IMG/VR virus record: IMGVR_UViG_3300008110_000094
Location: 1 to 62,620 of that record
DNA length: 62,620 bases
Strand: one strand, 5' to 3'
Source of the DNA: a virus
Part shown: in pieces, positions 43,217 to 51,176 of the stretch
How positions within the stretch are numbered: the stretch's first letter is position 1
Layout of the letters: every line of letters starts with the position of its first letter
The notes under the pieces: model-generated
The model's database searches: none
What the model saw: the letters and a program-made list of their open reading frames with translations, nothing else
Told to the model about the DNA's origin: nothing
Made by a program: the position numbers and the translations under genes

Positions 43217-44907
43217 GCCGCAGCCCTCTCGCGCTCGACGGGACGCAGGAAGCCGTCGTCGATCCAGAACGCTTGGCCGCCCAGGCGATCAATCGGGGGC
43301 AGGGAGTTGCGATCCGAGTAGGTCATGGCGACCAGTGCGGGTTTGCCCCACGCCTTGTTCAAAAGGTTGACGAGCCCGCCGCGACCGCCCTTGTCCAGAA
43401 GGTCGGCGCGGTCCATGACGAGAATTTCGGAGCCGTCCAGTTGGGCGCACGCAACCTGCATGACGAAGCGGACGCGCATCTGTTCGCCTTCGGAACAGGC
43501 TTCGTAGGGTCGCACGCCGTAGAGGCAATCGAGCGTTTCGCTAACCGTCACGGGCTTCCACTTGGCGGCTTCCCAGATGGGCCGAAGGATGCTCTCGTTG
43601 AACGCCTCGACCGCCTTTGCGGTACGGCGCTTGCGAAGGCCATCGGGCGCAAGCTGGTCGATCATGGCTTGGTTCTTGACGATCCGATTGTGCAGCGCGT
43701 CGGCGGCCTGCTTGTCCTCGGCCGCTTTCACTATCCTGGCTGCGTCTGCATGGATCGTGCGAAGAACGGCAATATCGGCCGGCGCTTCGTCGGACTGCTT
43801 GGCGTCGGCGCGGGCCTCGGCCAGCTTTTGCCCGGCGTTCTTGGCGACGGCGAGTTTGCCTTCGATGTCGGCAAGGGTTGCGCGCAGGCCGGGAAGCACC
43901 AGCGAGGATCGGTTGGTGATCGTGCCTTCCAGCTCGGCGCGGCGCTCGCGGGCTGCTTTGATCTGAGCCGATGTCATGGGCTTGGCCGGGGGCGGGGCGT
44001 GCAGCGTCGTCACCCCACCAGCCGACTTGACGAGGATCGGCTGTTCGCAATGCGGGCACTTGACCCCGCCATCTTCCCCGTTGACCGGGGGAAGGGCGGC
44101 AAGATCCGCACGGGCCTTGGACAGTTCGGCCTCGGCTTCGTCGATCTTGGCTTGGACCGCCGCGCGTTCTTCGGTGAGCGGCGCCAATTGATCGGCTTCC
44201 GCCTTCCAGGCTTCGATCTTCGCTTGGTCCACGGCGGTTGCGGCAATCCCGGCCTCGAGCGCCTTCTGGGCATCGTCCAGTTCGGCCTTCAATTGGTCGA
44301 TGGGATCGCTCGTGTACCCGTCAGGCGTCCACGACCCGCCCTTGGCGCTGCCGTATTGCTCGTTGGTGACTTGCTTCCACTGGCCCTTGAGCGTGGTGCC
44401 GTGGTCGGCGGCCTTCTTGTGCGTGGCGTCCCAGCCGTTATCCTGCAGGGCCTTCCAGATGGCGTCGATGCCCTTCTGGTCGAAGCCCAAGTCGCCCATG
44501 GCGGCGGCAACATCATCCTTGTCGGGATTGGTTTTGAGCAGGGCGGCGAGGGCAAGCCCGCGCTTCTTGCTGTCCATGTCGGGGATCGACACCAACCCCG
44601 CAGCAAACGGCGACACGTTCGGCTGGGTGCCGTTCGCCGTTGCCGAAGCCTTGGGATAGGCGACCGTCAATTCGCCTTGGGGCGACTTGATCTTGATGCC
44701 CCCGGCGCTTTGGCCGGTGCGGACCAGAGCCCCGGCCTCGCCCTTCGTAAGCCAGGGCGGCACTATCTGCCCGGTGACGGCAAGCGCCAGGGCGCTGCAG
44801 ATCGAGGACTTGCCAGATCCGTTCGGACCGGCAATGAGGGTAAGGCGATCAAGTGCAAAGTCGGCACGCTCGATCGCGCGGAAATCACGAATAGCGACGG
44901 TCAACAT
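43213..44907 (-). CDS. Rad50/SbcC-like ATPase (564 aa)
   Basis: Walker A GPNGSGKSS (27-35), a central coiled-coil pair around a zinc-hook CPHC (284-287), ABC signature-like CSEGEQMRVRF (about 478-488) and Walker B ILVMDRADLLD (about 505-515). This is the layout of Rad50/SbcC, shorter than bacterial SbcC. These ATPases work with an SbcD/Mre11 nuclease on DNA ends; no SbcD is encoded here, so it may pair with the nearby Cas4-like or DnaQ-like nuclease. Confidence 0.88.
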   Translation of the reverse strand: MLTVAIRDFRAIERADFALDRLTLIAGPNGSGKSSICSALALAVTGQIVPPWLTKGEAGALVRTGQSAGGIKIKSPQGELTVAYPKASATANGTQPNVSPFAAGLVSIPDMDSKKRGLALAALLKTNPDKDDVAAAMGDLGFDQKGIDAIWKALQDNGWDATHKKAADHGTTLKGQWKQVTNEQYGSAKGGSWTPDGYTSDPIDQLKAELDDAQKALEAGIAATAVDQAKIEAWKAEADQLAPLTEERAAVQAKIDEAEAELSKARADLAALPPVNGEDGGVKCPHCEQPILVKSAGGVTTLHAPPPAKPMTSAQIKAARERRAELEGTITNRSSLVLPGLRATLADIEGKLAVAKNAGQKLAEARADAKQSDEAPADIAVLRTIHADAARIVKAAEDKQAADALHNRIVKNQAMIDQLAPDGLRKRRTAKAVEAFNESILRPIWEAAKWKPVTVSETLDCLYGVRPYEACSEGEQMRVRFVMQVACAQLDGSEILVMDRADLLDKGGRGGLVNLLNKAWGKPALVAMTYSDRNSLPPIDRLGGQAFWIDDGFLRPVERERAAA

Positions 44908-44910
44908 AGA

Positions 44911-45963
44911 TCAGCCCTCCGATCCAAACAGAGATTCCGCGTCGTCTTGGGCGGGCGGTGTCGGTGCCGCCGCCTTCGGCTTGCGGTTCTCGACCTTCAA
45001 GTTCTCGGGGATCGGCGGCATGTCGTCGCCGGCCGGTGCGCTGGCCGCTGCCGGTTTTTGTTCGGCGGCCGGTTTCACCTCAGTCGCAGCGGGCTTCTGT
45101 TCGGCCGACGAGGACTTGCCGGAGTCCTTTTTCTCGGACTTCTCGCGCTCGACGATTCGGGCGTCTTCGAGCGTCGGATAGATTTCATCGACGACCGTAA
45201 GGCCTTCGTGAATGCCTTTCATTTCCATGTAGACGCGCGCGAGGTCGCGGATCGTCCATTTGTCGCGCGCACGACCGAGAACCGCCGTCACGCGCAGTTC
45301 CGCGATGTTGTGCCGCTCCATGACGCGATCAATAAAGCCATGGGCCTTCTGCTTGGCGTCGTCGGACTCGAATTTCTTCAGGAGTCCGGTTTTGGCCTCG
45401 TCGATCATGTAGTCGGCGAAGCCGCGCAAAGCGTTGACGATGACGTTTCGTGTCGCCTTCGACACGCCGATCTGGAACACGATGTCGGCTTGGCGATCGG
45501 CATCCTTCATGCCGGTGCCCTGCGACTTGCGCTGCTGGAACGGGCGCTCAAGCCCGAAGCCGGTTTCGAGATCGAGGAACTGCGCGTAGATGATCCAGTG
45601 CGAGCCGACATCTTCGACGCGCTGCCCGATTCGGCAGTTTCCGTACTCGCGCACGAGATCCATCGCGAGTTTGATGGTCGGACCTTCGATGATTTCGGTG
45701 CGCTTGTTCTTGCGGTCGTGCACTGGCCACGAATAAACGTAGTCGTCGCCGAACGTGTTGGCGTGGACCTGCAAGCGCTTCATTACGGACGAAACGTCGC
45801 GCGGCTGCACGATTTTGTGCGAAGTCAAAATGCCGCCATAGGTGTTGACCGTAAGTCCGCCAGTGCGATCCGGCAGGGCTGCAGGCAGACCGCCCATTCC
45901 AGCCATCCGTTCTGCGGGATCGGAGCGCAGAGGTTCGAGCAATTCCGGTGTTGCGGCGTTCAT
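44911..45963 (-). CDS. Putative ssDNA-annealing / recombination protein (350 aa)
   Basis: The folded part (about 40-250) contains YVYSWPVHDRKNKRTEIIEG, KLAMDLVREYGNCRIGQRVED, HWIIYAQFLDLETG and a basic RQADIVFQIGVSKATRNVIV helix. This pattern occurs in a phage family encoded beside exonucleases. A Lys/Glu/Ala/Pro linker leads to an acidic tip (DDAESLFGSEG) like that of ssDNA-binding proteins. The annealing role is inferred from neighbours (Rad50-like, exonucleases). Confidence 0.6.
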   Translation of the reverse strand: MNAATPELLEPLRSDPAERMAGMGGLPAALPDRTGGLTVNTYGGILTSHKIVQPRDVSSVMKRLQVHANTFGDDYVYSWPVHDRKNKRTEIIEGPTIKLAMDLVREYGNCRIGQRVEDVGSHWIIYAQFLDLETGFGLERPFQQRKSQGTGMKDADRQADIVFQIGVSKATRNVIVNALRGFADYMIDEAKTGLLKKFESDDAKQKAHGFIDRVMERHNIAELRVTAVLGRARDKWTIRDLARVYMEMKGIHEGLTVVDEIYPTLEDARIVEREKSEKKDSGKSSSAEQKPAATEVKPAAEQKPAAASAPAGDDMPPIPENLKVENRKPKAAAPTPPAQDDAESLFGSEG

Positions 45964-45984
45964 CTGTTTGAGCCTTCCTTTGGG

Positions 45985-46434
45985 TTAAGCGACGATCTGC
46001 CAGTCGTCAGCCAGCACGTCGGTCTGGCTGGCGAGCCACGGGACGAGCGCGCCCTGCACTGTCATCATGTCGATGTGCGGCAAGTAGTCGAACTTGGTGC
46101 CGACAGGCACGCCTGCGAGTGCAAGCGGACGACCTTCTTCGACAGTGAGTTGAATGCTGCCCGGCACGAGGACCAGCCACATGCCTTTGCCGTTCCAGCC
46201 GGCACGCGCAACACGATGGCCTGCCTTGAGGGCGGCGATCGCATGGCCGAAGCTCATAGCATCGATCGGCTGATAAGCAGCCTCGAACACGTCTTTGGGC
46301 GACCAAGAAACGTATCCGTCTGCGTATTGCACATGGTAGCCGGGCCGACCGTCCATCGCTTCCCACGGGTAAGCGGTGATGCGCTTCGTGCCGTAGTAGT
46401 CCTTGGTGGTTTCGGAAATAGTTTCGGCGTGCAT
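45985..46434 (-). CDS. Tad2-like (DUF2829) protein with N-terminal extension
   Basis: 149 residues. Residues 60-149 fit DUF2829: MSFGHAIAALKAGHRVARAGWNGKGMWLVLVPGS, then a closing ADDWQIV. This family includes Tad2, which sequesters the Thoeris signalling nucleotide. Residues 17-57 (RITAYPWEAMDGRPGYHVQY then ADGYVSWSPKDVFEAAY) are a separate phage module. It sits among recombination genes in the early left operon, where anti-defence genes are common. Anti-Thoeris activity is family-based inference. Confidence 0.75.
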   Translation of the reverse strand: MHAETISETTKDYYGTKRITAYPWEAMDGRPGYHVQYADGYVSWSPKDVFEAAYQPIDAMSFGHAIAALKAGHRVARAGWNGKGMWLVLVPGSIQLTVEEGRPLALAGVPVGTKFDYLPHIDMMTVQGALVPWLASQTDVLADDWQIVA

Positions 46435-46458
46435 TGTTCTGAGCCTTCCTGGGTTGGT

Positions 46459-47115
46459 TTAAGCAAGAAATTCGGGCACGCCTTCGCTGGCCTGCGGCTT
46501 CGGCGCTTTGGTGGGCCGAACGGATGCAGGGTCAAAAACGATGCGGAACAGGCGGTAGGTCGCGAGAAGGTCCGTCATGGCGTCGTGGGCGCCGACGTGC
46601 TTTTCCTTCAAGATGATTTCGACGGCCTCGGAGAGTTTCGGCGTCTTGAAATGCCGACGACCGGCGGCCTTCATTGCTTCGGTCGGGTCGATCTTGCACA
46701 GGCCCGTGCAGGGCGGCAGAACGTCGAATGTTTTGCGCGCCCCGTACCGATCATCCATGTTGGCGCGACGCAGCTCGCCGCGCATCATCTTGAGGTCGAA
46801 GGTGATGTTGTAGCCGACGATCAGATCGGCGGCGTCGTGCAGATCGGCCCAGGCCTGCAATACCTCGGCGGCCGGTTTGCCTTCGGCCTCGAGGCTGGCA
46901 TGGGTAAGACCGTTGCCGAGCTTTTCCGCGAGTGCGTCGTCCATGCGCCAGCCATCGGGCTTGATCTTCTCGCAGAACGACTTGCTCGGCTTGTCGGCCT
47001 CGCCGTCGAACAGGGCGCCGGCCAACTGGACGATGCGCGGCTGAGTCGGATCGTCAGCGGGCAGGTTGAACTTGGGCAAGCCGCTCGTCTCGCAGTCGAA
47101 CACAAAGATTTTCAC
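46459..47115 (-). CDS. DnaQ-like 3'-5' exonuclease (DEDDh)
   Basis: 218 residues. Exo I FDCETSG (Asp7, Glu9), Exo II GYNITFDLKMM (about 101-111) and Exo III HDAMTDLLATY (His...Asp, about 176-186) form the complete DEDDh set. A proofreading or end-processing exonuclease, ATGA-coupled to the Cas4-like gene upstream. Confidence 0.9.
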   Translation of the reverse strand: MKIFVFDCETSGLPKFNLPADDPTQPRIVQLAGALFDGEADKPSKSFCEKIKPDGWRMDDALAEKLGNGLTHASLEAEGKPAAEVLQAWADLHDAADLIVGYNITFDLKMMRGELRRANMDDRYGARKTFDVLPPCTGLCKIDPTEAMKAAGRRHFKTPKLSEAVEIILKEKHVGAHDAMTDLLATYRLFRIVFDPASVRPTKAPKPQASEGVPEFLA

Positions 47116-48134
47116 TTGAGGAACTCCGCTATCTCTTGGGTTGGTTGGGGTCTGGTATCGAAACGCTCGACCTTGGTTGCGCTGTCCAGAACCAGCACCG
47201 ATCCTGGCGTGTTGAGCTTTGCGATTTCGTCGTAAGAGAGCTTTCCCTTGACCAGAAACGGGGCCGCCTGTTCCTCTTGGCCGCCGTCGTGCTCACGGCA
47301 AAACGGCGTTCCCCACGCAGGGCACCAGCGCTCGCTGCACAGCTTCGACGAGGGGTTGGCCGGGAATGAAGCGGGGTCGCCGGGCTCGATGTTGCGGGCC
47401 GGATCGCCGTTGAGGAACGTATGAAGGGACAGATCCATGTGGCGGATCACGGACACCGCCGCTTGTTCGCACCCTTGCACGTCATAGGCGAAGGTCCGTG
47501 GGGCAGGCTGGGGCTTGTCGATCGCGCAGCGCTGCACGAAATCTTCGGCAATCTCCTTGATCGGAAAGCCGTGGGTGCGCCCAAGCAAGCTGTATCCACC
47601 GAACTGCGGCTTGTGAGAGCCGAAGCGCTGCTTGCCGGTCTTGAGGTCGCGCAAGCGCTCGGGCTCGCGCGCCAGCACATCCGATTGACCGGATAGGGCG
47701 AGGTTGTTTGCCGACCACGGGATGCGAGCCACCAAGCGCTGTTCGACCGTCAGGGGTTCGATTTCGGGAACGATGTGCGCGGCATAGGCTTGCGTCATGC
47801 GAATCACTTGGCGCTCGGCCACGGACTGCGACGGCGTTTCTTTGTCCATGCGCGCGTCGTCCTCGCGCATCTTCTCGTGCAGCGTGGCAACGGCGGCATC
47901 TTGGGCGGCCGAAAGGTTTGGGCTATCTGCCCCGCCAGCTTTTTCGCTGAGCAGCGTTTCCGCGCCCCGGTGGACGGCAGATCCGACCGACGCGCCGATC
48001 GATCCGGCCGGTTGACGGAGTTTGAAGCCTGCAGCCTCGATCAGACGCTTGAAGCTCCGCGCAGCACCCCGACGCGGGCAATCCGGCCAGGACGACAGGG
48101 ACGAGCAGCGCACGGTAATGGTGTCGTCGATCAT
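47112..48134 (-). CDS. RecB/Cas4-like PD-(D/E)XK nuclease with Fe-S cysteines
   Basis: 340 residues. Nuclease residues: GSAVHRGAE (51-59), SGQSD (Asp152), RDLKTGK (Asp163, Lys165) and QFGGYSL (Gln177, Tyr181). Cysteines Cys19 and the C-terminal set Cys266, Cys271, Cys279 fit the Cas4/AddB iron-sulphur pattern. Probably a DNA end-resecting exonuclease for phage recombination, acting with the annealing protein downstream. Confidence 0.88.
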   Translation of the reverse strand: MIDDTITVRCSSLSSWPDCPRRGAARSFKRLIEAAGFKLRQPAGSIGASVGSAVHRGAETLLSEKAGGADSPNLSAAQDAAVATLHEKMREDDARMDKETPSQSVAERQVIRMTQAYAAHIVPEIEPLTVEQRLVARIPWSANNLALSGQSDVLAREPERLRDLKTGKQRFGSHKPQFGGYSLLGRTHGFPIKEIAEDFVQRCAIDKPQPAPRTFAYDVQGCEQAAVSVIRHMDLSLHTFLNGDPARNIEPGDPASFPANPSSKLCSERWCPAWGTPFCREHDGGQEEQAAPFLVKGKLSYDEIAKLNTPGSVLVLDSATKVERFDTRPQPTQEIAEFLK

Positions 48135-48415
48135 TCGCGCTCCTTGGCCGCCGACTGAGCGGGCGTGCGGGACGGGTGTTTGACGAAAAGATCGACGCGC
48201 CGGTAATTGATCGGCGGCGACAGATCGTTTGCCAGCCGAACGCAGGCGCGATGTTCGATGCTTGTAAAGCCAGGCCCCAGATCGGCGGTCTGCGCAAAAT
48301 CCAAAGGCTTCTCAACCTTCACCAAGGCATCTTCCTCATGCGCAGGCGCGCATTGGCGCGTGTGGCCTTCTGCAATGAGGCAATAGGCGAGGACGCAGAT
48401 TGCAATCGGGTTCAT
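48131..48415 (-). CDS. Small exported or membrane-anchored protein (94 aa)
   Basis: A short N-terminal hydrophobic segment (IAICVLAYCLIAEG) with Cys8 and Cys12 resembles a signal peptide; the remainder is polar. First gene of the left operon, 4-base overlap with the nuclease gene. Function unknown. Confidence 0.6.
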   Translation of the reverse strand: MNPIAICVLAYCLIAEGHTRQCAPAHEEDALVKVEKPLDFAQTADLGPGFTSIEHRACVRLANDLSPPINYRRVDLFVKHPSRTPAQSAAKERE

Positions 48416-48422
48416 TCCGATT

Positions 48423-48464
48423 GCGTATCATAACGTAACGCATGTGGTCAACGTTATGTTACGG
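48423..48464 (-). promoter_or_regulatory. Left early promoter/operator region (pL-like)
   Basis: Two operator 12-mers, 48429-48440 and 48452-48463, lie just upstream of the first left-operon gene. On the minus strand a -35-like TTGACC (48446-48451) directly precedes the first operator; the -10 (around 48423-48429, GATACG) is weak. The segment GCGTATCATWACGTWACG is shared with 245-262. Confidence 0.6.
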
Positions 48465-48539
48465 CAATTGTCTGCAAAGAAGGTCAATTGGCTGATTTGA
48501 AACGGAAGTTTTGCGCGCAACCGGAGTCGCGCGGCGAGC

Positions 48540-48776
48540 CTATTCGTGCTGGCCGAGAATCAGAAAATCGATGCTCTTACTCACGGCTCGGGCCATTTCG
48601 ACAAGGATTTCAAAGGGCGGCTCGCGACTGCCGCGTTCATAGCTGCGATATCGATGGGGGTCGATTTTAAGCAGTTTTGCGAATTGCTCAGCCGAATCGT
48701 GGCCCGCTGCGAGGCGACATGCTTGGAGTCGTCGGGCAAAGGCCTTGGTGTACTGGCTGGGCGGTGGTGCTGCCAT
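48540..48776 (-). CDS. CI-like repressor, XRE-family HTH (78 aa)
   Basis: The start at ATG 48776 has no clear ribosome-binding site; the frame is open to a GTG at 48848, and leaderless translation as in CI is possible. Residues about 10-70 are a full XRE HTH (FARRLQACRLAAGHDSAEQF then AKLLKIDPHRYRSYERGSREP). There is no C-terminal cleavage domain, so induction would not follow the LexA/CI autocleavage route. It lies between the two operator clusters. Confidence 0.75.
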   Translation of the reverse strand: MAAPPPSQYTKAFARRLQACRLAAGHDSAEQFAKLLKIDPHRYRSYERGSREPPFEILVEMARAVSKSIDFLILGQHE

Positions 48777-48840
48777 ACGCGGTGTTTTACGCCGACTCCG
48801 GGGAGATAGCAAAGAGTTTTCCACATTCTGCGTTTTTGTC

Positions 48841-48872
48841 TTGACCACCGTAACGTAATGTCACACTAAATT
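48841..48872 (+). promoter_or_regulatory. Right early promoter/operator (pR-like)
   Basis: -35-like TTGACC (48841-48846), operator 12-mer on the minus strand (CATTACGTTACG, 48849-48860), and a weak -10 (CACTAA 48864-48869 or TAAATT 48867-48872). The transcript would begin within a few bases of the ATG at 48878, in keeping with a leaderless mRNA. Confidence 0.6.
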
Positions 48873-48877
48873 ATTTC

Positions 48878-49120
48878 ATGATGTCTCCGAGTCTGCACTC
48901 CCACGCTCTACTGATTGACGCCCTCGGCGGGGCGACCGCAACGGCTAGGGCTTTGCGCGCCCTTGGCGCCGATCGCGTCAATCGGTCGGTTGTCCAGAAT
49001 TGGCGCACGCGCGGCATCGCTTGGCGCTACCGCCCAGCCGTTGCCGACCTTCTGCGCAAGGCCCGCCATGCGGTGCCGGCCGATTTCCTCGCCCCCCACG
49101 AAAACAAGGATGCTGCCTGA
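48878..49120 (+). CDS. Cro/YdaS-like HTH protein (80 aa)
   Basis: Residues 10-60 (LIDALGGATATARALRALGA then SVVQNWRTRGIAWRYRPAVADLLRKA) show the YdaS/Cro pattern, with a recognition helix around VVQNWR. Divergent from the XRE repressor with operators between, it is the likely lytic-side regulator. No ribosome-binding site precedes ATGATG. Stop overlaps the next start. Confidence 0.8.
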   Translation: MMSPSLHSHALLIDALGGATATARALRALGADRVNRSVVQNWRTRGIAWRYRPAVADLLRKARHAVPADFLAPHENKDAA

Positions 49121-49488
49121 TGGCGAAGCCCAAAAAGTCCAACCCTGCCCCAGCGATCGGCCACAATTCCGGCGTCGATCCGACCACGGCAATGCGCCTC
49201 AAGTCGTTCGTCGAGCGCATCGAGCGCTTGGACGCCGAAATTAAGGACATGAACGCCGACAAGGCCCAGGTCTATGCCGAGGCCAAGGGCACGGGGTTCG
49301 ATCCGAAGATCATTCGCGAGGTCGTCAAACTGCGGAAGAAGCCGAGCGACGAACTGCAGGAGTTCGACTCGCTGGTTGAGCTTTATCGGTCGGCCCTGGA
49401 CATCGCCAACAGCGCCAAGCCGCCGATCACGGTCGCCGTGAAACCGACCGCGAACCCCGACACCGCTTTCCTCGAAGGTGCAGCATGA
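49120..49488 (+). CDS. GapR-like nucleoid protein (DUF2312)
   Basis: 122 residues. Residues about 26-95 match GapR: LKSFVERIERLDAEIKDMN, AEAKGTGFDPKIIREVVKLRK and LVELYRSAL. GapR binds overtwisted AT-rich DNA ahead of replication forks in Alphaproteobacteria. A phage copy could organise replicating phage DNA or interfere with the host protein. The C-terminal 25 residues are an extra tail. Confidence 0.88.
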   Translation: MAKPKKSNPAPAIGHNSGVDPTTAMRLKSFVERIERLDAEIKDMNADKAQVYAEAKGTGFDPKIIREVVKLRKKPSDELQEFDSLVELYRSALDIANSAKPPITVAVKPTANPDTAFLEGAA

Positions 49489-49727
49489 AGCCCGGCTTCA
49501 TTGGCGCCGTTGCCGCAGCAGCGGCGGCAGCAGTCGCTTCCATGACGGCGGCAATGCCCCGTTCGCTGTCCCCGAACACCATTGCCCGCCGCCGCGAACT
49601 CACCGCCGCTTGGCGCTGGTACGAGCCGCGCAAGCTGATCCTGCCGAAGACCGGCCCGCGCCCGGCAAGCACCTATCGCGCCGCGCGCCGGAACGCGCAC
49701 CGCAAGCTTGCTCGGGGTGCACGATGA
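49485..49727 (+). CDS. Small basic protein with hydrophobic N-terminus (80 aa)
   Basis: ATGA-coupled at both ends. An Ala-rich segment (residues 6-24) may be a signal or membrane anchor, followed by a strongly basic body (RRRELTAAWRWYEPRKLILPK). Unknown role. Confidence 0.65.
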   Translation: MKPGFIGAVAAAAAAAVASMTAAMPRSLSPNTIARRRELTAAWRWYEPRKLILPKTGPRPASTYRAARRNAHRKLARGAR

Positions 49728-50002
49728 AGCCCCTCAGCGCAAACGAGCAGGTTGTGCTGCAACTGCTGACGCGCGCCGCCGCTACCGGCGCCGTCGCCCC
49801 GAAGAACGTGGAGCTTGCGGCATCGCTGGGCTGTTCGACCCATTCGACGGGTGCGGCAATCGTGCGCCGCCTCGAAAGCTACGGACTGATCCGCGTCGAG
49901 CGATTCACGGATAGCCGCGTGATCGAGATCGTGGGCACCAAGAAGAAAACCGCCCGGCCTGTCGGTGCGAGCCTCTCGAAGCACTATCGGTATCGCGCAT
50001 GA
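49724..50002 (+). CDS. Winged-helix DNA-binding protein (92 aa)
   Basis: Residues 8-65 (ANEQVVLQLLTRAAATGAVA, ELAASLGCSTHSTGAAIVRRL, YGLIRVERF) form a MarR-like winged helix. Basic C-terminal tail. The lytic operon also has a second winged helix at 50859. Likely a regulator. Confidence 0.75.
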   Translation: MKPLSANEQVVLQLLTRAAATGAVAPKNVELAASLGCSTHSTGAAIVRRLESYGLIRVERFTDSRVIEIVGTKKKTARPVGASLSKHYRYRA

Positions 50003-50862
50003 GCGACCCGTTCAAAATAGACGGGCCTGCGCTTGTGTCGTTCAGCGGCGGCAGGACCAGCGCATACATGCTTTGGCGCATCCTACAGGCCCACGGCGGC
50101 ACGCTGCCCGCCGATGTGCGCGTTACCTTCGCCAACACCGGCAAGGAAACGCCGCAGACGTTGGACTTCGTGCGCGACTGCGGAGATCGGTGGGGCGTCG
50201 ATATCGTTTGGCTGCAATACAAGGAAGCCGACGAAACGAAAGACCGTTGGGAGATTGTCACGCACGAAACAGCGGCACGCAAGGGTGAGCCATTCAAAGC
50301 GCTGATTGACCGCAAGGGGTATCTGCCGAACCCCGTCACGCGCTTTTGCACAAGCGAACTAAAAATCCGCGTGATGCGCGATTTCTGCCGCTCGTTGGGT
50401 TGGGATAACTGGACGAATGTGATCGGCTTGCGCGCAGACGAACCGGCGCGAGTAGCGCGGGCGCGAGTAGCGCGGGCGCGAGTAAATCGCGACGCTTGGG
50501 AAAACGCAATGCCGCTGGCGACGGCGGGCATCACAAAGAGCGACGTTCAGGAGTTTTGGGCGCGGCAGAATTTCGATCTGAGCTTGCTCAACATTGGCGG
50601 CACGACGCCAGCCGGTAACTGCGACCTTTGCTTTTTGAAAGGCGCGGCGACCATTGCGGGCTTGATCCGCGCCAATCCCGATCTAGCCGATTGGTGGGCC
50701 GAGGCCGAGGCCGCGACGCGCGCAAGCAAGCCAGACGGCGCGCGGTTTCGCAAAGACCGCATGGGCTATGAGGCAATGAAGCTGGCGGTTTTGCAGCAGC
50801 AGAATTTCGACTTTCCCGACGAAAACCGGATCGACTGCTTTTGCATGGATGACGCAGCATGA
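49999..50862 (+). CDS. PAPS-reductase-like PP-loop protein (287 aa)
   Basis: PP-loop SFSGGRTSAYM (14-24) near the N-terminus, RFCTSELK (about 114-121) and CDLCF plus a C-terminal CFC motif fit the phosphoadenosine-phosphosulfate reductase/DndC-like superfamily common in phages. The conserved GLRADEP is followed by a 15-bp in-frame tandem repeat (VARAR repeats, 50446-50484). Such proteins adenylate or reduce sulphur-type substrates; a nucleic-acid modification role is possible. Confidence 0.82.
   Translation: MSDPFKIDGPALVSFSGGRTSAYMLWRILQAHGGTLPADVRVTFANTGKETPQTLDFVRDCGDRWGVDIVWLQYKEADETKDRWEIVTHETAARKGEPFKALIDRKGYLPNPVTRFCTSELKIRVMRDFCRSLGWDNWTNVIGLRADEPARVARARVARARVNRDAWENAMPLATAGITKSDVQEFWARQNFDLSLLNIGGTTPAGNCDLCFLKGAATIAGLIRANPDLADWWAEAEAATRASKPDGARFRKDRMGYEAMKLAVLQQQNFDFPDENRIDCFCMDDAA
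50446..50484 (+). repeat. 15-bp in-frame tandem repeat (2.6 copies)
   Basis: Unit GCGCGAGTAGCGCGG at 50446-50460 and 50461-50475, with a partial third. It keeps frame and encodes repeated VARAR within the PP-loop protein, just after GLRADEPA. Confidence 0.9.
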
Positions 50863-51176
50863 GCCGTACCTTGGACGACATGCCGCTCTTTGCCTATCGC
50901 GGGGCTCCCGGCGTCAAGTCGGACGACGCGACGACGCTGCGTGCCGCCCTCGATATGGCGGGACGGGCGCACTACCTGCGCGCCGCCGTCCTCAGCGACA
51001 TGAAGGCCAACGGGCCGGGAACTGCCGACCAGATCGCGCGCCGCATTGGCGAAAGCATCCTCGCCATTCGGCCCCGGTGCTCTGAACTCCGTGCGGCGGG
51101 CTTCATTCGCGATAGCGGCGTTCGCTCGAGGAACGACAGCGGCAAGTCCGCGATCGTCTGGTGCTTGGCGCCATGA
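50859..51176 (+). CDS. Winged-helix protein (105 aa)
   Basis: ATGA coupling upstream and downstream. Residues 40-105 (AAVLSDMKANGPGTADQIARRI, IRPRCSELRAAGFIRDSG) have a winged-HTH pattern used in phage regulators and replication-gene partners. No other domain. Confidence 0.72.
   Translation: MSRTLDDMPLFAYRGAPGVKSDDATTLRAALDMAGRAHYLRAAVLSDMKANGPGTADQIARRIGESILAIRPRCSELRAAGFIRDSGVRSRNDSGKSAIVWCLAP

Noticed and set aside
43168-47235. A 1355-codon open frame on the plus strand opposite the left operon
   Set aside because: It is antisense to well-supported Rad50-like, Tad2-like and exonuclease genes; long antisense frames are expected in GC-rich DNA with strong wobble bias.
50446-50484. Tandem repeats considered as a CRISPR-like array
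   Set aside because: Units are only 15 bp with no spacers and lie within a coding gene; the same holds for 60093-60126.
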